This document shows, piece after piece, positions 25,745 to 35,671 of a DNA stretch of 64,000 bases; position 1 is the stretch's first letter; each line of letters opens with the position of its first letter. A program made the position numbers and the translations under genes. The notes under the pieces were generated by a model. That model was given only the letters and a program-made list of their open reading frames with translations. It was not told the DNA's origin and made no database searches. Origin of the DNA: Bordetella parapertussis (GTDB lineage: Bacteria; Pseudomonadota; Gammaproteobacteria; Burkholderiales; Casimicrobiaceae); contig CALQLA020000014.1 in the NCBI GenBank assembly GCA_943331295.2, forward strand, positions 33,756 to 97,755, given 5' to 3'.

Positions 25745-26762
25745 GGTGCGAATTGAGGCTGCGCCACAGGAGGACCGGGATGATCAGCGTGAAGACGATC
25801 ACTTCCTTGAACCCGCTCGCCCAGAACGACGCGAAGGCCTCCACCAGCCCGACGAACAGCGCGCCGGCGGCGGCGACCGGATAGCTCACGAGCCCGCCGA
25901 TGATCGCGCCGACGAAGCCCTTGAGGCTCACCAGGAAGCCCGAGTCGTAGTAGACCGTGGTGATCGGCCCGATCAGGATGCCCGAGAACGCGCACAGCAG
26001 CGCCGCCAGCACGAACGTCAGCGCGCCGGCGAGGTCGGGCGACACGCCGACCAGCCGCGCGCCCACGCGGTTGAGGGCGGTCGCCCGCAGCGCCTTGCCG
26101 TAGAGCGTCCGGCCGAAGAAAGCGTAGAACGCGGCGATGAAGCCCAGGCTGGCCGCGACCACCAGCAGGCTCTGGACGCTGATCCGGATGCCGCCCAGCT
26201 CGAACGCGGCCGAGGAAAACGGCGGCGTCCGCGAACCCTCGGCGCCGAAGAACCACAGTCCCAGCCCTGTCAGCGCGAAATGCACGGCGACCGAAATGAT
26301 GAGCAGCACCAGCACGCTCGCTTCGGCGACCGGCTGGTAGACGATCCGGTACAGCAGCGGGCCCATCGGCGTGACCAGCGCCAGCGTGACGAGGATCTGC
26401 GCCCAGAACGGCAGCTCGCGGCCGGCAAGCCACCAGGAGAGCGCCGCGATCGCCATCGGCAGGCCGGCCCACAGCAGCACGCGCTGCGGTATGCGCCGCG
26501 CCTCGCCGCGGGCGAGGCAGGCCCGTATTTCCATGGCGCCCGCGACGGCCGCCATGCCGACCAGGAGACTGACCGTTCCGGGCGGCTTGCCCATCTGCAA
26601 CCCGGCGAGCGTCAGCGTGCCGTAGGCGACGAGCTCGCCGGAGGGCACGAAGATCACCCGGGTCACGCCGAACACCAGCACCAGCGCAAGCGCGAGCAGC
26701 GCATAGACGGCACCGTTGGTGATGCCATCCTGCACGAGCAGCGAGAAGATCTGGAAATCCAT
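25728..26762 (-). CDS. livH: Branched-chain amino acid ABC transporter permease LivH
   Basis: 344-residue inner-membrane permease: QDGITNGAVYALLALALVLVFGVTRVIF is the LivH start, and later GRTLYGKALRATALNRVGARLVGVSP is the cytoplasmic loop that meets the ATPase, followed by LIGPITTVYYDSGF and KGFVGAIIGGL. I place the start at the ATG at 26762 (MDFQIF), because the upstream extension to 26822 reads through the terminator-flanking spacer. Confidence 0.92.
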   Translation of the reverse strand: MDFQIFSLLVQDGITNGAVYALLALALVLVFGVTRVIFVPSGELVAYGTLTLAGLQMGKPPGTVSLLVGMAAVAGAMEIRACLARGEARRIPQRVLLWAGLPMAIAALSWWLAGRELPFWAQILVTLALVTPMGPLLYRIVYQPVAEASVLVLLIISVAVHFALTGLGLWFFGAEGSRTPPFSSAAFELGGIRISVQSLLVVAASLGFIAAFYAFFGRTLYGKALRATALNRVGARLVGVSPDLAGALTFVLAALLCAFSGILIGPITTVYYDSGFLVSLKGFVGAIIGGLVSYPVAAAGALFVGLVEAFASFWASGFKEVIVFTLIIPVLLWRSLNSHHDDEE

Positions 26763-26822
26763 CCGGGGCGGCGAGGCGGTGCTGGGCGGGGGTGCGAGGC
26801 GTGGCGATTCAGTGCGGTGCAA

Positions 26823-26858
26823 GAAAAAGGCCGGATGCGGGCAATGCCGCAGCCGGCC
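26823..26858 (-). terminator. Intrinsic terminator/attenuator between livK and livH
   Basis: On the reverse strand, GGCCGG-C-TGCGG pairs with CCGCA-T-CCGGCC around a CATTGC loop (stem 26829-26858), followed by TTTTT. One mismatch in an otherwise complete stem. It stands after livK and before livH in the same operon, so partial read-through would give more binding protein than permease. Confidence 0.75.
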
Positions 26859-26876
26859 CTTCGGGGTGGCGTCGGC

Positions 26877-28028
26877 TTACTTCGCCAGCACCCACTTGCC
26901 GTTGTCGATCTTGATCATCGTCCGCGCCCGGTTGTCGAGGCCGTTGTGGTCCTGCGGCGACATCGTGAACACGCCGTGCGTCGCGACCAGCTCCTTCGTG
27001 TTCTCGAGCGCGTCGCGCAGCGCGATCCGGAACTCCTTGGTGCCGGGCTTGCCCTTCTTCATCGCCTCGGGCACGGCGCGGGCGAGCAGCAGGTAGGCGT
27101 CCCACGCGTGGCCGCCGAACGTCGAGCGCGAATCCTTGCCGAACTTCGCCTCGTACTTCGTGATGTACTCGGCGGCGGATTTCTTTAGCGGGTTGGAATC
27201 GGGCAGTTGCTCATAGACGAGCATCGGGCCGATCGGCAGGATCGTGCCGTTGCCGTCCTTGCCGACGACCCGCAGGAAGTCGGGATTGGCCACGCCGTGC
27301 GTCTGGTAGATCTTGCCCTTGTAGCCGCGCGCGGCGAGTTCCTTCTGCGGCGTCGCGCCCGGCGTTCCCGCGGCGCCGATCAGCACGGCATCGGGGTTCG
27401 CGGCGACGATCTTCAGGACCTGGCCTGTGACCGACGCGTCGTTCCGGTTGTACTTCTCGTCGGCGACGACCTTGATGCCGGCGGTCTGCGCGGAGCGCTT
27501 CATCTCCTGCAGCCAGCCGTCGCCGTAGGCATCCGCGAAGCCGATGTAGGCCATCGTCTTCACGCCGTTGGCCTTCATGTGCACGGCGATCGCGTCGGCC
27601 ATCAGCGCGTCGTTCTGCGGCGTCTTGAACACCCAGCGCGTCTTCGGATTGGCCGGATCGACGATGCGCGCGGACGCCGCCATCGAGATCATCGGCGTGT
27701 CGGCGTCGGCGACGATGTCGATCATCGCAAGTGAGTTCGGCGTGATCGTCGAGCCGATGACGACGTCGACCTTGTCCTCGGAGATGAGCTTCTTGGTGTT
27801 GGTGACGGCCTTCGTCGTGTCCGAGCCGTCGTCGAGGATGATCCAGTTGACCTTCTCGCCGCCGAGGGTCGCCGGCAGCAGCTCGAAGGTGTTCTTTTCC
27901 GGGATGCCGAGCGAGGCGGCGGGGCCGGTCGCCGAGAGCGTCACGCCGACGTTGATGTCCGCGCGGACGGGGCCGGCCGCGAGGACGAGCGCGGCCGCCA
28001 GGGCCGGCAACAGCTTGTGCAGGTGCAT
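26877..28028 (-). CDS. livK: Branched-chain amino acid-type ABC transporter substrate-binding protein
   Basis: 383 residues with a signal peptide (LLPALAAALVLAAGPVRA, cleavage after VRA) and a type I periplasmic-binding fold of the Leu/Ile/Val family: INVGVTLSATGPAASLG, then VVIGSTITPNSLAM, and GFADAYGDGWLQ. It delivers an amino acid or related acid to LivH and LivM. The start at 28028 has GGAGGAAT upstream. It leads the operon and is separated from livH by an intrinsic terminator. Many members of this family bind aromatic or other carboxylates, so the ligand is uncertain. Confidence 0.9.
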   Translation of the reverse strand: MHLHKLLPALAAALVLAAGPVRADINVGVTLSATGPAASLGIPEKNTFELLPATLGGEKVNWIILDDGSDTTKAVTNTKKLISEDKVDVVIGSTITPNSLAMIDIVADADTPMISMAASARIVDPANPKTRWVFKTPQNDALMADAIAVHMKANGVKTMAYIGFADAYGDGWLQEMKRSAQTAGIKVVADEKYNRNDASVTGQVLKIVAANPDAVLIGAAGTPGATPQKELAARGYKGKIYQTHGVANPDFLRVVGKDGNGTILPIGPMLVYEQLPDSNPLKKSAAEYITKYEAKFGKDSRSTFGGHAWDAYLLLARAVPEAMKKGKPGTKEFRIALRDALENTKELVATHGVFTMSPQDHNGLDNRARTMIKIDNGKWVLAK

Positions 28029-28089
28029 TTGATTCCTCCAGAACTCCGACTTGTCGACAGCGACCGCGGCGGTCGGGCGTCGCCGCGGA

Positions 28090-28524
28090 CTATTTTCTAA
28101 GCGCGTCGCGGATCTCGCGCAGCAGCAGCACGTCCTCGGGCGTGGGCGGCGGCGCCGCCGGCGCGGCGGGTTCCTCGCGCTTCAGACGGTTGACCTGCTT
28201 CACCATCATGAAGATCACGAAGGCCAGGATGGCGAAGTTGAGCGCGACGGTGATGAAATTGCCGTAGGCGAACAGCGGCACGCCCGCCTTGGTGAGCGCC
28301 TCGTAGGTGTTGGGGCCCGCGTAGCCTGCGGGCAGGTTGCCGAGCATGAAGAACCAGTTCGAGAAGTCGAGCCCGCCGAAGATCCGGCCGACGACGGGCA
28401 TGATGAGGTCCTTCACCAGAGAATCGACGATCTTGCCGAACGCGCCGCCGATGATGACCCCGACCGCGAGGTCCATCACGTTGCCCTTCAGCGCGAATTC
28501 GCGGAACTCCTTGGCCATCGACAT
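28090..28524 (-). CDS. mscL: Large-conductance mechanosensitive channel
   Basis: 144 residues. The MscL N-terminus [22 protein letters not shown] forms the first pore helix, with [14 protein letters not shown] as the second helix and a C-terminal bundle helix ([12 protein letters not shown]) after an alanine/proline-rich linker. It opens on hypo-osmotic shock. It stands alone between livK and glnB. An ATG two codons downstream is an equally good start. Confidence 0.97.
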   Translation of the reverse strand: MSMAKEFREFALKGNVMDLAVGVIIGGAFGKIVDSLVKDLIMPVVGRIFGGLDFSNWFFMLGNLPAGYAGPNTYEALTKAGVPLFAYGNFITVALNFAILAFVIFMMVKQVNRLKREEPAAPAAPPPTPEDVLLLREIRDALRK

Positions 28525-28597
28525 GCGTCAGTTCTCCCTGTAGAGCGGTGTTAGCTGGTGCGTTCAGCGCCCGCCCGGCCGCCCGAAGGGCGCTGAT

Positions 28598-28625
28598 ACT
28601 CCCCCTCGGGGGGCAGCGAGTGCGG
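28598..28625. repeat. Short GC palindrome between mscL and glnB
   Basis: CTCCCCCTCGGGGGGCAG lies in the 113 bases between glnB and mscL. A similar GCCCCCC-GTT-GGGGGGC hairpin lies in the rne leader at 45248. Small palindromes of this shape are common between genes in Burkholderiales; it may help end the glnB transcript, although no T-tract follows. Confidence 0.45.
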
Positions 28626-28637
28626 GGGCCGTCACGC

Positions 28638-29051
<414 letters not shown>

Positions 29052-29087
29052 CTAGCTTACACGATGGCGGCCCCGCGCGCAGCGTCC

Positions 29088-30737
29088 TCAGCCGGCCTTG
29101 CCGACCGCGCCGGGCACCGGCGCCGGCGCGAGATCGTCGGCGTCGGCCCACGCCGACGTGATCGGATACCGCCAGTCCTTGCCGAAGCCACGCGGCGTGA
29201 TGCGGATGCCGACCGCCGCCTGCCGACGCTTGTATTCGCTGATCTTGATCAGCCGGACGACCCGCCGCACGTCGGCCGGCGCGTAGCCCATCGCGACGAT
29301 TTCCGCCGGGCTCCGATCCTGCTCGACGTAGGCCTCGAGCACGGCGTCGAGCACGTCGTACGGCGGGAGCGAGTCCTGGTCGGTCTGGTTGGCGCGGAGC
29401 TCGGCCGACGGCGCCCGGGTGATGATCCGCTCCGGGATCACCCTGCCCAGCGTGTTGCGGTAGCGCGAGAGCCGGTACACGAGCGTCTTGCTGATGTCCT
29501 TCAGCACGGCGAAGCCGCCCGCCATGTCGCCGTAGAGCGTCGCGTAGCCGACCGCCATTTCCGACTTGTTGCCCGTGGTCAGCACGATCGCGCCGAACTT
29601 GTTCGACAGCGCCATCAGCAGCGTCCCGCGGATCCGCGCCTGGATGTTCTCCTCGGTGGCGTCGGCCGGCAGGCCCGCGAACTCGCCGGAGAGCGCCGTC
29701 GCGAAGGCCTGGAACATCGGCTCGATCGGAATCTCGTCGTAGCGCACGCCGAGGATGCCGGCCATCGTCTGCGCGTCCTCGAGGCTGATCGCCGCGTTGT
29801 ACGGCGACGGCAGCATCACCGCGCGGACGCGGTCGCGGCCCAGCGCGTCGACGGCAACCGCCAGCGTCAGCGCTGAATCGATGCCACCGGAGAGTCCCAA
29901 CAGCACGCCGGGGAAGCGGTTCTTGCCGACGTAGTCGCGCACCCCCATCACCAGTGCCGAATAGACGTGCGGCTCAAGGGCAGTGTCGAGCACCCCGCGC
30001 ACGGGCTTCGGCACGGCGCCGTCGAAGGCGGCGATGGCGATCGCCTCGTGCCACGCCGGCAATTGCTGCGCCACGGCACCGGTGGCGTCCAGCACGAAGG
30101 AGGCGCCGTCGAAGACCAGCTCGTCCTGGCCGCCGACGCGGTTGACGTAGACCACCGGCAGGACCGTCTCCCGCGCCCGGGCGCCCACCTGCTCCTGCCG
30201 CAACGCCTGCTGCCGCGTGTGGTACGGTGAGCCGTTGATCACCACCAGCACCTGCGCGCCGGCCGCCTTCGCCTGCAGCGCGGGCCCGGGAAACCAGCAG
30301 TCCTCGCAGATGATGAAGCCGACGCGCACGCCATCGAACTCGACGACGCACGGCTCGCTGCCGGCGTCGAAGTAGCGTTGCTCGTCGAACACCGTGTAGT
30401 TGGGCAGTTGCTGCTTGCGGTACCTGCCCGCGACCTTGCCGTCCCTGAGCACCGCCAGCGCGTTGTAGCGCCTGCCCCCGGCGACCTCGGGATAGCCGAC
30501 GACGACCGCGCAGCGGCCGACCCGCGCCGCGAGCGCGGCGAGCTGCGCCGCGCAGGCGTCGACAAAGGCCGGTCGCAGCACGAGGTCCTCCGGCGGGTAG
30601 CCGCAGAGCGAAAGTTCCGGCGTGACGACGAGCTGCGCACCGGCGCGCTCGCCGTCGGCGACGGCCCCGAGGATCGACGTGGCGTTGCCCGCCAGGTCGC
30701 CCAGCACCTGATTCAATTGCGCGATGACGATCTGCAT
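29088..30737 (-). CDS. nadE: Glutamine-dependent NAD+ synthetase
   Basis: 549 residues, two domains. The N-terminal nitrilase-type glutaminase has the triad Glu41 (TPELSLCGY), Lys108 (RYRKQQLPNY) and Cys144 (FIICEDCW). The C-terminal synthetase domain has the PP-loop LLGLSGGIDSAL and TTGNKSEMAVGYATLYGDM. It amidates nicotinic acid adenine dinucleotide to NAD+. The ATG at 30737 (MQIVIAQLNQ) is the standard family start; the open frame continues upstream without similarity. glnB lies 111 bases downstream. Confidence 0.96.
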   Translation of the reverse strand: MQIVIAQLNQVLGDLAGNATSILGAVADGERAGAQLVVTPELSLCGYPPEDLVLRPAFVDACAAQLAALAARVGRCAVVVGYPEVAGGRRYNALAVLRDGKVAGRYRKQQLPNYTVFDEQRYFDAGSEPCVVEFDGVRVGFIICEDCWFPGPALQAKAAGAQVLVVINGSPYHTRQQALRQEQVGARARETVLPVVYVNRVGGQDELVFDGASFVLDATGAVAQQLPAWHEAIAIAAFDGAVPKPVRGVLDTALEPHVYSALVMGVRDYVGKNRFPGVLLGLSGGIDSALTLAVAVDALGRDRVRAVMLPSPYNAAISLEDAQTMAGILGVRYDEIPIEPMFQAFATALSGEFAGLPADATEENIQARIRGTLLMALSNKFGAIVLTTGNKSEMAVGYATLYGDMAGGFAVLKDISKTLVYRLSRYRNTLGRVIPERIITRAPSAELRANQTDQDSLPPYDVLDAVLEAYVEQDRSPAEIVAMGYAPADVRRVVRLIKISEYKRRQAAVGIRITPRGFGKDWRYPITSAWADADDLAPAPVPGAVGKAG

Positions 30738-30855
30738 GGGGAAAAATGGTAGCACGGGCATCGACTCCCCCCGGGCGGCGACTCGCGGCGCACCGCCCGC
30801 GCCGACGCGCGGGTTGGCGCGCGCGCGCGGTTCACGCCACAATCGGCCCCTCCCG

Positions 30856-32028
30856 ATGAAGACCGCACCGCCCCTTCCCGCCGCTTCCCGTTCCCCCGCC
30901 GACGCCGTCGTGCTCCGCGAAAGCACGCCACTTGCCTCGATTCCGGCGGCGGCATGGGATGCGCTGGCAACGGGACAACCGCTGCTGTCCCATGCGTTCC
31001 TGCTGGCGCTGGAGGAAAGCGGATGCGCAGCGCGCGCGACCGGCTGGGACCCGCAATTCGTCACCGCATGGCAGGACGACGCGCTGGTCGGCGCGCTGCC
31101 GCTCTACGCCAAGGCCCACTCGTACGGCGAATACGTATTCGACTGGGCGTGGGCGGACGCGTATCGCCGCTATGGCCGCCGCTACTATCCGAAGCTGGTC
31201 GCGGCCATCCCCTTCACTCCCACGCCGGGGCCGCGCCTGCTGGCCGCCGATCCCGCGGTGCAGGCCGCGCTCCTGCGGCGCGCCGGCGACCTGCTGGCCG
31301 GCGGCGCGTATTCATCGCTGCATGTGCTCTTCCCCACGCAGTCCGAGGCCGCGCTGTGCGAGGCGGCGGGCATGACCACGCGCCTCGGCGTGCAGTTCCA
31401 TTGGGAGAACCCCGGCTACCGCGACTTCGCCGATTTCCTCGCCGCGTTCAACCACGACAAGCGCAAGAAGGTGAAGCAGGAACGGCGCAAGCTCGCGGAG
31501 GCCGGCGTGACCTTCGTGCGCAAGACGGGCCGCGAGATCACGGCGGCGGACTGGGCGTTCTTCTATGCGTGCTACGAGGGGACCTATGCCGCGCACGGGT
31601 CCACGCCCTACCTGTCGCCGGAGTTCTTCGAGCGCATCGGGAGCGCGATGCCGGGCAATATGCTGCTCGTCCTCGGCCTGCGCGACGGACGGCCCGTGTG
31701 CGCGGCGCTCGACGTCTACGCCGGCGACGCGATGTGGGGGCGATACTGGGGGACGACGGAATACGTTCCCGGCATGCATTTCGAGGCCTGCTACTACCAG
31801 GCGATCGAGTTCTGCATCGAGCAGAAGATCGCCCGCTTCGAAGGCGGCGCCCAGGGCATCCACAAGCTCGCGCGCGGACTGTTGCCGGTGACGACCTACT
31901 CCGCCCACGCGATCGCCGACCCGGATTTCGCCGCCGCCATCGCTGACTTCTGCGCGCGCGAGCAGGTCGAGGTCGCGCACAAGGTCGACGAACTGGAGAC
32001 GTCCGCCCCGTTCAAGCGCGTGCCGTAG
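30856..32028 (+). CDS. FemAB-like/GNAT-fold protein (DUF482 type)
   Basis: 390 residues of the family often called peptidogalycan biosynthesis protein/DUF482. Seen: SHAFLLALEESGCA, YVFDWAWADAYRRYG, LHVLFPTQSEAALCEAAG, FNHDKRKKVKQERRKLAE and EGGAQGIHKLARGLLPV, all family landmarks. The fold is two GNAT-like domains as in FemABX aminoacyltransferases, but no substrate has been shown to my knowledge. It diverges from nadE and is 38 bases upstream of a crotonase gene. Confidence 0.85.
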   Translation: MKTAPPLPAASRSPADAVVLRESTPLASIPAAAWDALATGQPLLSHAFLLALEESGCAARATGWDPQFVTAWQDDALVGALPLYAKAHSYGEYVFDWAWADAYRRYGRRYYPKLVAAIPFTPTPGPRLLAADPAVQAALLRRAGDLLAGGAYSSLHVLFPTQSEAALCEAAGMTTRLGVQFHWENPGYRDFADFLAAFNHDKRKKVKQERRKLAEAGVTFVRKTGREITAADWAFFYACYEGTYAAHGSTPYLSPEFFERIGSAMPGNMLLVLGLRDGRPVCAALDVYAGDAMWGRYWGTTEYVPGMHFEACYYQAIEFCIEQKIARFEGGAQGIHKLARGLLPVTTYSAHAIADPDFAAAIADFCAREQVEVAHKVDELETSAPFKRVP

Positions 32029-32066
32029 GCGGCAGGCGCGCCGCGCTGCGTGCTAGACTTTTCGGC

Positions 32067-32867
32067 ATGACCAACGACACTGTCCTGCTCACCCGCGAGG
32101 GTCCCGTCGCGACGCTGGCGCTCAACCGCCCCGCCGCGCTCAACGTCCTAAACTTGGAGATGGTCGACGCGCTGGTAGCGACGACGTCGGCGCTGGCCGC
32201 CGACGACAGCGTGCGCGTCGTCGTCATCCGCGGCGAAGGCCGCCACTTCATGGCCGGCGGCGACATCCGCACGTTTGCGGAGCAGCTGCCCAATCCGCCC
32301 GCGGCGCGCGAGAAGAGCTTCCAGGCGCTGGTCGAGCGGATGCACGTCGCCATCGAAATGCTGCACCGGATGCCGCACCCGGTGGTCGGCTGCGTGCACG
32401 GCGCGGTCGCCGGCTTCGGCCTGTCGCTGATGAACGCTTGCGACCTCGTGGTGGCCGCCGACGACGCCTACTTCGCCGCTGCCTACCGGCACATCGCGCT
32501 GACGCCGGACGGCGGTGGGTCCTGGGCGCTGCCGCGCCTCGTCGGCATGCGCAAGGCGATGGAGATTTTCCTCCTCGGCGAGCGCTTCGACGCCGCCGAG
32601 GCGTTGCGGCTCGGCCTCGTCAGCCGCGTCGTGCCTGCCGCCGAACTCGACGCTGCGGTCGGCGCCGTCGTCCGGGCGCTCGCCGACGGGCCGGTGTTCG
32701 CGCTGCGCAACACCAAGCGCCTGGTGCGAGAGTCGCTCGCCCGGACGCTGTCGGAGCAACTGCAGGCCGAGGCGGTGAGCTTCGGACAGTGCACCGGCCG
32801 TCCCGATTTCAGCGAAGGCATCACGGCCTTCCTGGCCAAGCGCGCGCCGGACTTCGGACGCGGCTGA
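32067..32867 (+). CDS. Crotonase-superfamily protein (probable isomerase type)
   Basis: 266 residues, crotonase fold (ALNRPAALNVLN; FMAGGDIRTF). Hydratase glutamates align to Ser120 and Tyr140; Asp148 in TPDGGGSWALPRLVG fits the PaaG-like isomerase aspartate. It closely resembles the crotonase at 19557 in motif layout. It precedes an SDR gene by 73 bases on the same strand, suggesting shared fatty-acid or aromatic-acid metabolism, but the pathway is not determined. Confidence 0.86.
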   Translation: MTNDTVLLTREGPVATLALNRPAALNVLNLEMVDALVATTSALAADDSVRVVVIRGEGRHFMAGGDIRTFAEQLPNPPAAREKSFQALVERMHVAIEMLHRMPHPVVGCVHGAVAGFGLSLMNACDLVVAADDAYFAAAYRHIALTPDGGGSWALPRLVGMRKAMEIFLLGERFDAAEALRLGLVSRVVPAAELDAAVGAVVRALADGPVFALRNTKRLVRESLARTLSEQLQAEAVSFGQCTGRPDFSEGITAFLAKRAPDFGRG

Positions 32868-32940
32868 CGGAGACCGCGGGAGCGGCGCTGCAACCGCCGC
32901 TCCGGCCCCGCGATCGGTGAACCCCACGGAACCCGCAACC

Positions 32941-33798
32941 ATGCCAAGCACGAGCCTCGCCGCCAAGACGATCTTCATTTCGGGCGCATCGCGCGGCATC
33001 GGCCTCGCCATCGCGCTGCGCGCCGCGCGCGACGGCGCAAACATCGCGCTCGCGGCCAAGACCGACACGCCCAATCCCAAGCTGCCGGGCACGATCCACA
33101 CGGCAGCGGCGGCGATCGAGGCGGCCGGCGCCGCGGCGGGCGCCCGCGCGCTGCCGCTCCTGTGCGACATCCGCGACGAAGCGGCGGTCCGCGCCGCCGT
33201 CGACGCGACGGTCGCGCGCTTCGGCGGCATCGACATCCTGGTCAACAACGCCAGCGCCATCAGCCTCACCGGGACGCTGGCGACGCCGATCAAGCGCTTC
33301 GACCTGATGTTCGACGTCGACGTGCGCGGCACCTTCGTCTGCGCGCAGGCCTGCCTGCCGCACCTCCTGGCCTCGGCCACGGCGGGACGCAACGCGCACA
33401 TGCTGACACTGTCGCCGCCGCTCAACCTCAACCCGCGCTGGTTCCGCGATCACGTCGCGTACACCATCGCGAAATACGGGATGAGCATGTGCGTGCTGGG
33501 CATGGCCGAGGAATTCCGCGGCCGGGGCATAGGCATCAATGCGCTGTGGCCGCGGAGCGTGATCGCGACGGCCGCGATCGCGATGATCCCGGGTGCCGGC
33601 GAGGCCCTGGACAGGATGCGCACGCCGGAGATCGTGGCCGACGCCGCGCATGCGGTGCTGACGCGCGACGCGGCGACGACGACCGGAAACTTCTTCCTCG
33701 ACGAGGACGTGCTCGCCGAGGCCGGAATCACCGATCTCGACCGCTATGCGGTCACGCCCGGGATGCCGCTGCTGCCGGACCTTTTCCTCGACGCGTAG
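32941..33798 (+). CDS. Short-chain dehydrogenase/reductase, HSDL2-like
   Basis: 285 residues. Rossmann motif GASRGIGLAIA near the N-terminus, DILVNNAS, and the YxxxK pair in AYTIAKYG; the loop AAKTDTPNPKLPGTIHTAA is characteristic of the HSDL2-like SDR group, in which the usual catalytic serine region reads MLTLSPPLNLNPRW. The substrate is unknown. I favour the ATG at 32941 over the in-frame GTG at 32917, as the homologous start is near PSTSLAAKT. It ends 71 bases before the convergent rluB. Confidence 0.88.
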   Translation: MPSTSLAAKTIFISGASRGIGLAIALRAARDGANIALAAKTDTPNPKLPGTIHTAAAAIEAAGAAAGARALPLLCDIRDEAAVRAAVDATVARFGGIDILVNNASAISLTGTLATPIKRFDLMFDVDVRGTFVCAQACLPHLLASATAGRNAHMLTLSPPLNLNPRWFRDHVAYTIAKYGMSMCVLGMAEEFRGRGIGINALWPRSVIATAAIAMIPGAGEALDRMRTPEIVADAAHAVLTRDAATTTGNFFLDEDVLAEAGITDLDRYAVTPGMPLLPDLFLDA

Positions 33799-33807
33799 CC
33801 GAGTCGC

Positions 33808-33843
33808 GTAGCCCGGGTTGAGCGCGAGCGAAACCCGGGCTAC
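33808..33843. repeat. Intergenic CCCGGG repeat, copy C (perfect palindrome)
   Basis: GTAGCCCGGGTT (33808-33819) and AACCCGGGCTAC (33832-33843) are exact reverse complements around a 12-base GAGCGCGAGCGA loop. It lies between the convergent SDR and rluB genes and could act as a bidirectional stop for transcription, though no T-tract is present. Confidence 0.75.
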
Positions 33844-33868
33844 GGCACTCCTCCGTGCGAAGCGCCGG

Positions 33869-35671
33869 TCAGCGGTTGAAATCCTCGTCCGGCTTCGGAT
33901 CGACCCTGCGCGGCGCCTCGTTGCCCGGACTCGGGTCCCCGCCGGGAGCGGCACCGCCGGGTTTCGGACCCCGCCGGTTGCGATTGCCGCGCGACCGGTT
34001 CTTGCCCTGCCCGGCCCCCTGGCCGTGCGGTGCCTTGCCCTGCGGCCGCGGGGCGACCGGCAGCCCTTCCGGAGTGGCGCCGGGAATCGTCAACGTCGTC
34101 ATCACGATCGGCGACGGGGCCGCACCGCGCGGAACCTGCGCGTCACCGCCGCGCCTCGGCTTGCCCTTGTGCGGCGGACGCGCACCCGGCGGCCCCTGGC
34201 GGGGCCCGCCCGGGCCCTGCCCCTGGCGCGGGCCACCCTGACGGGGTCCACCCTGCCCCTGGCGCGGCGCTCCCTGCCCCGCGGCGGCACGCGCGCCCCC
34301 CGGCGCGGCGCCCTGCCGCGGGCCGCCCTCGCCGGCTCCCTGCCGCGGCCCCCCCGGCCCCTGGCCCTGGCGCGGGCCACCCTGCCGCGGACCTTGGCGG
34401 GCGCGCGGCTGCCCATCGGGTGCGCGTCCGCCCGCCTGGCCCTGGCGCAGCGCGCCGTTGCCCTGCCCCTGCGCCGGCCGGGCGCCGGGCGGTCCCTGCC
34501 GCGCCTTGCCCTGGCCCTGCTTCGGCCGCGGCCCGGCCTGGTTGACCGGGCGCGGCGCGGCGCCGAGATGCGTCGCGTGCTTGCCGTGCTGCCGCTCGAA
34601 CACTCGCGCGTTGTTGCCGTTGACCTCCTCCTCCTCCACCTCGGGCGTGGCGACGAAGACGTTCCCGGCGTTGTCGTCGATCTCGTCCAACTCGTCGTCG
34701 TCGTCGACGTCGAATTCCGCATCGGCCGGATCACGCGGGATCGGCTTGCCGCCCTGGCCGATGCCGCCCGTCTGCATGCCCGCCGCCAGCAGCACGGCGT
34801 TGACTTCCTCGGGCGTCAGCTCGAGCGTCTGCCCGCGCTTGACGCGCGAGGGCATCGCCACCGTGCCGTAGCGGGTGCGGATGAGCCGGCTCACCGTGAG
34901 CCCGAGTGCCTCGAACAGCCGGCGCACTTCCCGGTTGCGGCCCTCCTTGATGACGACGTGGTACCAGTGGTTGGCGCCTTCGCCGCCACCGTCGGCGAGC
35001 GGCTCGACGTTGGCCGGGCCGTCCTCGAGCTCGATGCCCGGCAGCAGCGCGTGCTGCTGCTCCGGCGTCAGCGTGCCCAGCACGCGGACCGCGTACTCGC
35101 GCTCGACTTCGTAGCGCGGATGCATCAGCCGGTTCGCGAGCTCGCCGGCGTTGGTGAAGAGCAGCAGCCCCTCGGTGTTGAAATCGAGGCGGCCGACGGC
35201 GATCCACTTGCCGTTGCCGATCTTGGGCAGGTGCTCGAACACCGTCGGGCGACCCTCGGGGTCGTCGCGGGTGACGATCTCGCCGGCGGGCTTGTGGTAC
35301 ATCAGGATCCGCGCGCGCGTGTCGGCGAACCGGACCTTGACCATCTCGCCGTTGATCCGCACCTCGTCGCCGGGGCCGACCTTCTGGCCGACGTCGGCGG
35401 GCTCGCGGTTGACCGTGATCCGGCCCGCGATGATGAGTTCCTCCATCGCGCGGCGGGAGCCGAAGCCGCAGGACGCCAGCACCTTGTGCAGGCGCTGCGG
35501 CTCGGTGAAGACCTCGTCAGTGGAGGACTTGTGGCGCGTCGGGCCCAGGCTCTCCGCTATCTGCTGGAGGGCCAGGCTCGTGTGCTTCACTACCGGGCCC
35601 GTCGGCGGGCGGCGCCAGGAGGATTGGGCTCGCGAGCGCGTATTGCGCTTCGGCGGCTTTGGTTGGGGCAT
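33869..35671 (-). CDS. rluB: 23S rRNA pseudouridine synthase RluB with a long disordered tail
   Basis: 600 residues. An S4 RNA-binding domain ([20 protein letters not shown]) is followed by the RsuA/RluB catalytic domain with [15 protein letters not shown] (catalytic Asp) and [15 protein letters not shown]. It makes pseudouridine 2605 in 23S rRNA. After the domain comes an acidic patch ([14 protein letters not shown]) and roughly 200 residues of Gly/Pro/Arg/Gln repeats such as [15 protein letters not shown], far longer than E. coli RluB. The start is uncertain: ATG at 35671 overlaps scpB by 155 bases, while GTG at 35590 overlaps it by 74. Confidence 0.9.
   Translation of the reverse strand: MPQPKPPKRNTRSRAQSSWRRPPTGPVVKHTSLALQQIAESLGPTRHKSSTDEVFTEPQRLHKVLASCGFGSRRAMEELIIAGRITVNREPADVGQKVGPGDEVRINGEMVKVRFADTRARILMYHKPAGEIVTRDDPEGRPTVFEHLPKIGNGKWIAVGRLDFNTEGLLLFTNAGELANRLMHPRYEVEREYAVRVLGTLTPEQQHALLPGIELEDGPANVEPLADGGGEGANHWYHVVIKEGRNREVRRLFEALGLTVSRLIRTRYGTVAMPSRVKRGQTLELTPEEVNAVLLAAGMQTGGIGQGGKPIPRDPADAEFDVDDDDELDEIDDNAGNVFVATPEVEEEEVNGNNARVFERQHGKHATHLGAAPRPVNQAGPRPKQGQGKARQGPPGARPAQGQGNGALRQGQAGGRAPDGQPRARQGPRQGGPRQGQGPGGPRQGAGEGGPRQGAAPGGARAAAGQGAPRQGQGGPRQGGPRQGQGPGGPRQGPPGARPPHKGKPRRGGDAQVPRGAAPSPIVMTTLTIPGATPEGLPVAPRPQGKAPHGQGAGQGKNRSRGNRNRRGPKPGGAAPGGDPSPGNEAPRRVDPKPDEDFNR

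Noticed and set aside
22964..25756. A 930-codon forward frame opposite tldD and the liv genes.
   Set aside because: It covers several well-supported reverse genes and encodes Arg/Asp/Gln-rich nonsense with no domain.
34180..34520. Repetitive GC-rich DNA that resembles a repeat array.
   Set aside because: The repeats are irregular and stay in frame with the RluB tail, without constant spacers; not a CRISPR array.
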